The notes below the pieces were generated by a model. That model was given only the letters and a program-made list of their open reading frames with translations, was not told the origin of the DNA and searched no databases. From Oscillospiraceae bacterium (GTDB lineage: Bacteria > Bacillota_A > Clostridia > Saccharofermentanales > Saccharofermentanaceae): a stretch of 8,563 nt of DNA. How positions within the stretch are numbered: position 1 is the stretch's first letter; each line of letters starts with the position of its first letter. The stretch is from positions 1 to 8,563 of the forward strand of contig CADCPU010000134.1 of the NCBI GenBank assembly GCA_902803365.1. The letters run 5' to 3'. Below are positions 1-5,156 of this stretch, piece after piece. The position numbers were made by a program, and so were the translations under genes.

Positions 1-414
1 ACCGCCCGAGAGCTTCTTTGGCTTAAACGTTCTGAAGTCCTCGAGTCCTACGAAGCTGATCGCTTCTTCAACGTACTGTTTTCTCTTCTCGGGATCCTTT
101 ATGTAAAGTCCGCAGAAGAAGTCGACGTTTTCCTGAACCGTGAGTTCTTCGTAGACGGATACTTCCTGAGGGATGACGCCGATCTTGTTCTTGAGATCAT
201 ATGACTTCGGTGTCATCCTCTGTCCGAAGATCTCGATCTCGCCCTTGTCATAACGGAGGAGCGAGAGGATGCAGTTGATCGCTGTTGACTTGCCCGATCC
301 GTTAGGACCAAGAAGTCCGAATATCTCGCCCTCGTTGACCGTGAGATCAAGGTGCTCGAGAGCAACCAATTCCTTGTATTTTTTTACTAACCCTTTTACT
401 TTGATGATTTCCAT
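1..414 (-). CDS. ABC transporter ATP-binding protein, partial (C-terminus beyond window)
   Basis: The first 138 residues of an ABC ATPase are visible, reading from ATG at 414-412 to the window edge. The protein would hydrolyse ATP on the cytoplasmic face to power a membrane partner that is not in the window. Visible motifs are Walker A GPNGSGKST at residues 36-44, a Q-loop glutamine near residue 83 (VIPQE), and the start of the signature, LSGG, at 135-138, exactly where the window ends. Walker B and the H-loop are missing only because of the edge. An AGGAGG ribosome binding site at 428-423 lies 8 bases before the ATG and fixes the start. The sequence resembles the single-domain ATPases of ABC-2 type exporters (COG1131 style). 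The substrate cannot be inferred. It is transcribed away from the HD-domain gene. Confidence 0.93.
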   Translation of the reverse strand, partial: MEIIKVKGLVKKYKELVALEHLDLTVNEGEIFGLLGPNGSGKSTAINCILSLLRYDKGEIEIFGQRMTPKSYDLKNKIGVIPQEVSVYEELTVQENVDFFCGLYIKDPEKRKQYVEEAISFVGLEDFRTFKPKKLSGG

Positions 415-492
415 GTTACAGGCCTCCTATAGATCTTACGATGTCATTATCACTCATGGCGCGCTCGAAAATAAGTGAGGTGCATCACAGCT

Positions 493-529
493 TTGACATG
501 ACAAATGTCATTTTCGATTGTGTTATACT
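493..529 (+). promoter_or_regulatory. Candidate promoter of the HD-domain gene with overlapping dyad
   Basis: An extended -10 element TGTTATACT lies at 521-529, about 25 bases before the chosen start codon. A perfect TTGACA lies at 493-498, but 25 bases from this -10, too far for normal pairing. It could pair at 17 bases with a poorer -10, GATTGT, at 516-521. An inverted repeat TGACAT-N5-ATGTCA (494-499 and 505-510) and an overlapping TGACA-AA-TGTCA (499-510) sit at the -35 position and could be an operator. Assigned from sequence inspection only. Confidence 0.5.
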
Positions 530-554
530 CAATAAAAAACGGGATGGTACATAT

Positions 555-1169
555 ATGGGTATCGAAGATTTCTTAAGTTCAGGCAACATGAGACTTGATC
601 AGCAGCTGAAGTTCACGGCCGAGATCGACAAGATGACGGCAGTCTACAGACGAACGATGCTCATATCGGGCGAGAGGCACGAGAACGATGCCGAGCACTC
701 CTGGCACATCGCCGTGATGGCACTCCTGTTCAAAGAATACTGCGTTGAGGAACCGAGCGTCGAGCGCGCGATCAAGATGTGCGTCGTCCACGACCTGATC
801 GAGATCTACGCAGGCGATACTTTCGCTTATGACATCAAGGGCAACGAGACAAAGGCCGACCGCGAGAAAGCGGCAGCCGACAAGCTCTTCTCCCAGCTCC
901 CTCCGGAGCAGGGCGCAGAGATCAGATCTCTCTGGGAAGAATTCGACGCGATGGAGACAGTCGATTCCAAGTATGCTGCATGCCTTGACCGCCTCCAGCC
1001 GCTTTTGCACAACACACTGACCGAAGGCCACACATGGAGAAACAACGGTGCCGTCCGCTCACAGGTAGAAGCGCGCGCGAAGATCATCCGCGACTTCATG
1101 CCTGAAGTCTACGAATGGCTTCAAAAGAACCTCGACCGCGGTGTGGCGATGGGCTGGCTCAACGAATAA
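555..1169 (+). CDS. HD-domain phosphohydrolase, YfbR/HDDC2-like (putative 5'-nucleotidase)
   Basis: A 204-residue soluble protein of the HD superfamily. The metal-binding pattern is visible: H48 in NDAEHSW, H79-D80 in VVHDLIE, and D145 in CLDRLQP, with E83 and D88 (AGDT) nearby. The combination AEHS...HDL.E...GD is typical of the HD_3 type (YfbR, HDDC2), whose studied members are metal-dependent 5'-deoxynucleotidases releasing phosphate from deoxynucleoside monophosphates. That activity is inferred here; the exact substrate is not. The length matches the family, roughly 200 residues. The frame is open upstream to an ATG at 441, but ATG 555 is preferred: it lies after the candidate -10 at 524-529, the preceding residues look non-coding, and homology-like sequence begins after it. 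The ribosome binding site is weak (GGGATGG at 541-547). The gene ends 3 bases before the stop of the convergent AraC gene. Confidence 0.88.
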   Translation: MGIEDFLSSGNMRLDQQLKFTAEIDKMTAVYRRTMLISGERHENDAEHSWHIAVMALLFKEYCVEEPSVERAIKMCVVHDLIEIYAGDTFAYDIKGNETKADREKAAADKLFSQLPPEQGAEIRSLWEEFDAMETVDSKYAACLDRLQPLLHNTLTEGHTWRNNGAVRSQVEARAKIIRDFMPEVYEWLQKNLDRGVAMGWLNE

Positions 1170-1170
1170 A

Positions 1171-1182
1171 CATCAATTGATG
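1171..1182. repeat. 12-bp perfect palindrome between convergent stop codons
   Basis: CATCAATTGATG is a perfect palindrome between the HD gene stop (1167-1169) and the end of the AraC gene, and contains the latter's TGA stop (1175-1173). There is no loop or T-run, so it does not look like an intrinsic terminator. No other terminator is seen between these two genes. Confidence 0.5.
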
Positions 1183-2087
1183 TCGGGCTGAACGCTCGGC
1201 GGATTTTTCCACGCATTTCTGTATTCGCGCGGCGACTTGTCGAAGAACTTCCTGAAGGTCTCCGCCATATAGCTCGCGCCTCCGAATCCGGTCTCCGCGG
1301 CGATCTCGTCCATGTTCATGTCGGTCGACCTCAAGTACTCCGCACATTTTCGAGCACGGAGATGCGCAACATAGTTCATCGGCGACTTATCGACATACCT
1401 CTTGAACATATTGATGCAATGCGACTTGCTGATGTTCGCGCTGCCCGCGATCTGCTCGAGCGTTATCTTATCCCTATAGTGGTTCGCGATATAGTTCATC
1501 ATGAGCTTGAACGACTTCCTGCCGGAATCGACATCGTTATCCTCTACCTTACCGAGAGTCTCCGCATATCTTAATATGACTTCCCATATGAGCATGAACT
1601 GGCTCGTGACCTTGAACGCATCATGGCGTATCTCGGGCATCTCCATCATGAGCTCATAGATCTTCTCCGTTCCTTCGTTTATATTGCGGAACCTGAAGTA
1701 ACTCATGTCCGGATTCTCGGTGATAGGCTTAACAGCCTCCATCTCCACCTTGACCGTCGACGCGAGTATGCTCGGATGTGCAACAAAGATAACATAACGC
1801 GCGACCTTGTCGTCAACGCACATGCTGTAATGGATCTGATTGGAATTAACGACGATCGTGTCGCCCGGATTGAGCATCAGCGTCTTGCCGTTGACGGAGT
1901 ACGCCATCGTGCCTTCCTTGACCGATACGATCTCTATGTCTTCGTGAAAATGAGGGACGCGCTCCCAGGTGACCTTCGGCGCCACCCAGCCGTCGTATAC
2001 ATAAGACGGGAAAGCCGGATCGTCGTAATTTACTATCTCCGAACCGTCATCATTCTTAACTATGAGTCCCATATATTCCATTCTCAT
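1173..2087 (-). CDS. AraC-family transcriptional regulator with N-terminal cupin domain
   Basis: A 304-residue cytoplasmic DNA-binding regulator. The N-terminal half holds an AraC-type cupin, with HFHED at residues 46-50, then VKEGTMAYSVNG and LNPGDTIVVNSNQIHY up to about residue 87. This is the usual small-ligand sensing module. The C-terminal 100 residues (about 193-294) carry both helix-turn-helix units: ITLEQIAGSANISKSHCINMFKR (208-230) and MNMDEIAAETGFGGASYMAETFRKFF, ending in the family hallmark DKSPREYR. Length is normal. The start is ATG 2087-2085, with AGGGAGG at 2105-2099 eleven bases upstream; ATGs at codons 3 and 6 are less well placed. The gene is divergent from the ABC exporter operon with 170 bp between them, so it is the natural candidate regulator of that operon and of itself. 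The ligand is unknown. Confidence 0.95.
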   Translation of the reverse strand: MRMEYMGLIVKNDDGSEIVNYDDPAFPSYVYDGWVAPKVTWERVPHFHEDIEIVSVKEGTMAYSVNGKTLMLNPGDTIVVNSNQIHYSMCVDDKVARYVIFVAHPSILASTVKVEMEAVKPITENPDMSYFRFRNINEGTEKIYELMMEMPEIRHDAFKVTSQFMLIWEVILRYAETLGKVEDNDVDSGRKSFKLMMNYIANHYRDKITLEQIAGSANISKSHCINMFKRYVDKSPMNYVAHLRARKCAEYLRSTDMNMDEIAAETGFGGASYMAETFRKFFDKSPREYRNAWKNPPSVQPDIN

Positions 2088-2152
2088 AACGATATTATCC
2101 TCCCTGCTCGAAAATCATAACAATATTATTCACTTGTGTAATTCTGTTATGA
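2084..2152. promoter_or_regulatory. Three-copy TCATAAC motif, candidate AraC operator region
   Basis: Three related 17-bp sequences lie between the AraC gene and the exporter. Site A (2084-2100, plus) is TCATAACGATATTATCC. Site B (2115-2131, plus) is TCATAACAATATTATTC. Site C (2152-2136, minus) is TCATAACAGAATTACAC. A and B match at 15 of 17 bases and are 31 bp apart, about three helical turns. B and C face each other as an inverted repeat with exact 8-bp arms (TCATAACA at 2115-2122, TGTTATGA at 2145-2152). Site A overlaps the AraC start codon. Site C lies between the -35 and -10 of the proposed araC promoter. Direct repeats with a nearby inverted copy are common for AraC-type regulators. That this AraC protein binds here is inference. 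Confidence 0.6.
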
Positions 2153-2163
2153 AAACCTGTCAA
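2135..2163 (-). promoter_or_regulatory. Candidate promoter of the AraC-family gene
   Basis: On the minus strand a perfect -35 box TTGACA (2163-2158) is followed after 17 bases by TACACA (2140-2135), a moderate -10. Repeat copy C occupies the spacer and runs into the -10, so a protein bound there would probably block polymerase. This would fit autorepression. Confidence 0.45.
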
Positions 2164-2171
2164 AACCACCC

Positions 2172-2200
2172 TTAAATTCCACTCATGAATACAATATACT
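2172..2200 (+). promoter_or_regulatory. Candidate promoter of the ABC exporter operon
   Basis: A good -10 box TATACT (2195-2200) has a weak -35, TTAAAT (2172-2177), at 17-bp spacing. A weak -35 is typical of an activator-dependent promoter. The expected start point is near 2207, so repeat copies C and B are centred about 63 and 84 bases upstream, suitable for an AraC-type activator. Confidence 0.45.
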
Positions 2201-2257
2201 TTGAATCATCAGAGAAATCAAGCGGTTCCGGAAACGCAAAAGAAAGAGGTATGAAAA

Positions 2258-3205
2258 ATGGCTGACAAAGCAATAATCATGAAAGATATATGCAAAGACT
2301 TCAAAGTCCTGAACCGCCACGAGGGCCTCAAGGGAAGCATTCGCGACCTTTTCTCCCGTGACTATAAAACGATAAGCGCAGTAAAGAACGTCTCCCTCAC
2401 CGCAGACGCAGGCGAGATCATCGGTTATCTCGGTCCTAACGGCGCGGGCAAATCAACGACCATAAAGATCATGACAGGCGTCCTCGAACCTACATCGGGC
2501 GAGATCCTTGTCAACGGTGCAGTGCCATATAAGGACAGAACGAAGAACGCTGAAAACATCGGCGTAGTCTTCGGCCAGCGAAGCCAGCTCTGGTGGTCGC
2601 TGCCGCTCATCGAATCCTTTAAGCTCCTCCGCGATATCTACATGATCCCGCATAAGGACTATCAGGAGATGCTCGACCTCTACGCTTCACTCGTAGACAT
2701 GTCCCCTATCATGGATAAGCCGGTCCGTCAGATGTCACTCGGCCAGAGAACACTAAGCGACATCCTCGCAGCGTTCCTCCATAACCCTGCGATCGTATTT
2801 CTTGACGAACCTACGATCGGTCTTGACGTCTCCATGAAGAGCAAGATCCGCGAGCTCATCAAGGGCCTTAATAAAGAGAAGAATACAACAGTAATACTCA
2901 CCACCCACGACATGGGTGACGTAGATGCCCTCTGCAAGAGGATAGTCATCATCGACAAGGGCAGCAAGATCTACGACAACGACATCGACCACCTCAAATC
3001 CTTCTTCGGTTCATACCGTCTCTTAAGGCTCAAAGGTGCGAACGACGAATGGGAAGAAGAGCTCATCGACGAGCGCGAACGCTCCGTCATGGAAGTCATC
3101 TCCCAGAAGCAGCAGAAGATGAAGATCAAGGACATCGAACTCCAGGATATCTCCACCGAGGAGATCATCAAGAAGATCTACGAAGGAGGCGCAAAGCTCA
3201 AATGA
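2258..3205 (+). CDS. ABC-2 exporter ATP-binding protein (COG4586-like)
   Basis: A 315-residue cytoplasmic ATPase that would energise the two permeases encoded directly after it. All motifs are present: Walker A GPNGAGKST at 59-67, a Q-loop region with GQRSQLWW at 106-113, a signature of the form MSLGQR at 159-164 in place of LSGGQ, Walker B IVFLDEP at 179-185, and the switch histidine H217 in TTHDM. The long N-terminal insert before the cassette (HEGLKGSIRDLFSRDYKTISAVKNVS), the GQRSQLWW stretch and the SLGQR signature are features I associate with COG4586 ATPases, which pair with COG4587 and COG3694 permeases. From memory, one cyanobacterial system of this kind exports viologens; most have no known substrate. 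Residues from about 245 on form a C-terminal extension. The ribosome binding site AGAGG (2245-2249) is 8 bases before ATG. The stop overlaps the next start as ATGA. Confidence 0.93.
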   Translation: MADKAIIMKDICKDFKVLNRHEGLKGSIRDLFSRDYKTISAVKNVSLTADAGEIIGYLGPNGAGKSTTIKIMTGVLEPTSGEILVNGAVPYKDRTKNAENIGVVFGQRSQLWWSLPLIESFKLLRDIYMIPHKDYQEMLDLYASLVDMSPIMDKPVRQMSLGQRTLSDILAAFLHNPAIVFLDEPTIGLDVSMKSKIRELIKGLNKEKNTTVILTTHDMGDVDALCKRIVIIDKGSKIYDNDIDHLKSFFGSYRLLRLKGANDEWEEELIDERERSVMEVISQKQQKMKIKDIELQDISTEEIIKKIYEGGAKLK

Positions 3206-4011
3206 ACACCAGAAAACTCTTCGCCTTAACGCGTGCGGGCATAATGGAATCCCTCCATTACCGCCTCGGTACCTTCGTCACGCTGTTCGGCAACCTGATC
3301 TACCTGGTCCTCGTCTACTTCCTCTGGAAAGCGATCTACGCCTCCGCAGGAACCGACGTCGTGAACGGCATGACCTTCTCGGATACGATGATCTACCTGA
3401 TCCTCGCGACCGCCCTCTTCAACTTCCTCGAGATGTTCGTCGTCTGGGACATGAGCCGCAGCATCCAAAGCGGCAAGATAATCCTGGACCTCCTAAAGCC
3501 GATGCGCTTCAAGACCTACACCTTCTGGAGCTACTCGGGCTCACACGTAGTGCTCTTCTGCCTGACGTTCATCCCGACTTTCCTGATCGTCATGATCTTG
3601 ACCAAAGGCGCGATCCCGATCGGCTGGAACCTTCTTTTCTTCGCGATCTCGACCGTACTCGCGCTGATAGTCAACTTCAACATCGAGATGCTAGTGTCAA
3701 CGATATGCCTATACACGGAATCAACCTGGGGGATAAACATAGTAAAGGAAACGATCGTACTGCTGTTGTCGGGAGCCTCGATCCCGCTCGCGTTCTTCCC
3801 TGAAGCCGCGCGCCGCGTCGTCGAATGGCTCCCCTTCCGCGCGATCTACGACACACCCCTCACGATCCTTCTCATGAAGAACGGTTCCGACACGCCATGC
3901 GGCCTTCTTAAGCTCCTGGCGATCCAGCTTGCCTGGGCCATCGGTCTCTCGATCGCGGGCAACCTCTTCTGGAACCACTCAGTAAAAAAGATAACAGTAA
4001 ACGGAGGCTGA
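3202..4011 (+). CDS. ABC-2 type exporter permease 1 (COG4587-like)
   Basis: A 269-residue integral membrane protein forming half of the exporter's transmembrane path. About six hydrophobic segments are visible, near residues 23-43, 61-82, 113-134, 142-165, 183-199 and 235-256. The stretch GINIVKETIVLLLSGASIPLAFFPE (about 177-201) is typical of ABC-2 permeases paired with COG4586 ATPases. The frame stays open upstream inside the ATPase gene, but the start is ATG 3202: it overlaps the ATPase stop codon by 4 bp and has AAGGAGG at 3183-3189, 12 bases upstream, within the ATPase coding sequence. Such coupling suggests balanced synthesis of the subunits. The next gene begins 4 bases after this stop. 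Substrate unknown. Confidence 0.9.
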   Translation: MNTRKLFALTRAGIMESLHYRLGTFVTLFGNLIYLVLVYFLWKAIYASAGTDVVNGMTFSDTMIYLILATALFNFLEMFVVWDMSRSIQSGKIILDLLKPMRFKTYTFWSYSGSHVVLFCLTFIPTFLIVMILTKGAIPIGWNLLFFAISTVLALIVNFNIEMLVSTICLYTESTWGINIVKETIVLLLSGASIPLAFFPEAARRVVEWLPFRAIYDTPLTILLMKNGSDTPCGLLKLLAIQLAWAIGLSIAGNLFWNHSVKKITVNGG

Positions 4012-4015
4012 TAAC

Positions 4016-4834
4016 ATGAACAACACAGTCAGCAAAAAGCGCGGACTTCACTTCTATCTGTCCATCTACCGCAAGATCCTCATTCAGGATCTCAAGAGCA
4101 AGATGAGCTACCGCGCCGACTTCATCATCTCGACCTTCGGCATGATCCTCACCAACCTCTCGGGCTTCGTAACTTTCTACATCCTGTTTTCGAACTTCCC
4201 CGAGATCAACGGCTGGGATTACTACCACATGCTCTTCCTCTACGGCTTCTCGCTCGTAGCCCTGACGCCGGTGCAGTGCTTTTTCGATAACAACTGGAAC
4301 CTTCGCTTCATGGTGCAGTCCGGTGACTTCATCAAGTACTGCTTTAAGCCGATCAACGTCTTCTTCTACTTCATGTCCGAAGTATTCGACGTCAAAGGCC
4401 TGGGCCAGCTCGCATTCGGTGTCGGCACCCTGGTCTACGCCTGGAATCACCTGGGCCTTAACGCCACACCTGCGTCGATCGGTCTTCTGGTCCTCGGCCT
4501 TCTGACCGCTTCCCTCTTCATGATCGCCATCATGAACGTCGCCGCGGCCACCTGCTTCTGGATCAAAGGATCCGGCTATGTAATGGTCATCATCTTCCGC
4601 TTCAAGGATTTTGCCAAATACCCTGCAAGCATCTTCAACACGGTCTTCCGTGTCATCTTCACATTCGTGATCCCGATCGCGTTTGTCGCCTACTACCCGA
4701 GCCTTGCGGTGCTCCAGCCTGATAACATGCCTCTTCTTACCATGCTGTCGCCGCTCATCGGCATCCTCTTCTTCTACTTAAGTTACAAGTTCTGGATGTT
4801 AGGTGTCCGCAAATACGATTTCACGGGATCATGA
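4016..4834 (+). CDS. ABC-2 type exporter permease 2 (COG3694-like)
   Basis: A 272-residue integral membrane protein, the second permease subunit, expected to pair with permease 1 and the ATPase. Hydrophobic segments are visible near residues 35-58, 70-88, 130-147, 152-180, 208-228 and 238-258. The block FRFKDFAKYPASIFNTVFRVIFTFVIPIAFVAYYPS (about 194-229) is the most family-diagnostic part and fits COG3694-type permeases. GGAGG at 4003-4007, 8 bases before ATG 4016, fixes the start. It is the last gene of the operon; the stop at 4832-4834 is followed about 14 bases later by an intrinsic terminator. The substrate is unknown, although the divergent cupin-AraC regulator suggests a small molecule. 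Confidence 0.9.
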   Translation: MNNTVSKKRGLHFYLSIYRKILIQDLKSKMSYRADFIISTFGMILTNLSGFVTFYILFSNFPEINGWDYYHMLFLYGFSLVALTPVQCFFDNNWNLRFMVQSGDFIKYCFKPINVFFYFMSEVFDVKGLGQLAFGVGTLVYAWNHLGLNATPASIGLLVLGLLTASLFMIAIMNVAAATCFWIKGSGYVMVIIFRFKDFAKYPASIFNTVFRVIFTFVIPIAFVAYYPSLAVLQPDNMPLLTMLSPLIGILFFYLSYKFWMLGVRKYDFTGS

Positions 4835-4848
4835 AACTTCAAGCCCAG

Positions 4849-4886
4849 AAAAAGCCCGAGCACTTCAATAGCGCCCGGGCTTTTTT
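4849..4886 (+). terminator. Intrinsic terminator after the exporter operon, probably bidirectional
   Basis: The stem GCCCG (4854-4858) pairs with CGGGC (4876-4880), extended inward by GC/GC (4860-4861 with 4873-4874) past one A-C mismatch, and is followed by TTTTTT (4881-4886). On the 5' side AAAAA (4849-4853) gives a U-run on the other strand. It could therefore also stop transcription coming leftward from the kinase gene, for which no nearer terminator is seen. Confidence 0.88.
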
Positions 4887-5156
4887 ATGCGGTCATCGCG
4901 GTCGCGCCGCTCATATGTAACCAAATGTATACAAGCGGCGCCTGTCTGACGTTAAAACGAAACCTTTGGTTTACAAAACGGCTCGTCAAACATCGGATTT
5001 TGAAACCTTTGGTTTACAAGCGCTCGAAAAAACAGCGATCCTGAACCCAAAATGAAACCTTTGGTTTACATATGAATGCATTTCTCGGCGATTTATGTAA
5101 CCTTTGGTTTACAAGAGACCCTCTGCCAGGGTGCGTATGTATACAAAAGGTTACAA
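4887..5156. other. Gene-free convergent intergenic region
   Basis: Between the terminator and the kinase stop codon there is no supported gene. A 39-codon frame (4925-5044) has no ribosome binding site and runs through the repeats. Almost the whole region is the six-copy repeat array, with short unique segments between copies. One segment holds a small hairpin (ACCCT at 5118-5122, AGGGT at 5128-5132) without a T-run. Repeat copies are AT-rich compared with the flanking genes. Confidence 0.7.
4916..5155. repeat. Array of six phased 18-bp dyad-like repeats
   Basis: Six 18-bp units are seen. R1 (4916-4933) is TGTAACCAAATGTATACA. R2 (4958-4975) is CGAAACCTTTGGTTTACA. R3 (5001-5018) and R4 (5053-5070) are both TGAAACCTTTGGTTTACA. 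R5 (5096-5113) is TGTAACCTTTGGTTTACA. R6 (5138-5155) is TGTATACAAAAGGTTACA. R2-R5 share an exact 15-bp block (AACCTTTGGTTTACA), and within them AAACC-TTT-GGTTT forms a dyad. Start-to-start distances are 42, 43, 52, 43 and 42 bp, near 4, 4, 5, 4 and 4 helical turns and symmetric about the centre. The reverse complement of R6 is TGTAACCTTTTGTATACA, so R1 and R6 are near mirror copies. The intervening 24, 25, 34, 25 and 24 bases show no similarity. The array lies between converging genes and ends one base before the kinase stop codon. It looks like a multi-site protein-binding element; the binding protein and role are unknown. Confidence 0.9.

Noticed and set aside
441..554. Longer N-terminus for the HD-domain protein starting at 441
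   Set aside because: It would place the candidate -10 box and the TGACA dyad within coding sequence, and the extra 38 residues have no family resemblance.
2251..2265. Tiny upstream frame ATG-AAA-AAT-GGC-TGA overlapping the exporter ATPase start
   Set aside because: Its ATG is only one base after the AGAGG site, too close for initiation. The ATG at 2258 is correctly spaced.
3908..4450. 180-codon minus-strand reading frame in the permease region
   Set aside because: It is highly charged antisense of hydrophobic permease codons, without family features or a ribosome binding site.
4925..5044. 39-codon plus-strand reading frame
   Set aside because: It has no ribosome binding site and is made largely of translated repeat copies.
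5118..5132. Terminator hairpin for the kinase gene
   Set aside because: The ACCCT/AGGGT stem is short and has no T-run on the minus strand. The terminator at 4849-4886 is better.
4916..5155. CRISPR array
   Set aside because: The repeats are only 18 bp, the spacers 24-34 bp, copies vary and one end copy is inverted, and no cas genes are present. Spacing follows the DNA helical repeat instead.
4916..5155. BirA (biotin repressor) operators
   Set aside because: The half-sites TGTAACC/GGTTTACA resemble BirA half-sites from memory, but those are separated by about 14-16 bp, not 3-4, and no biotin genes are nearby.
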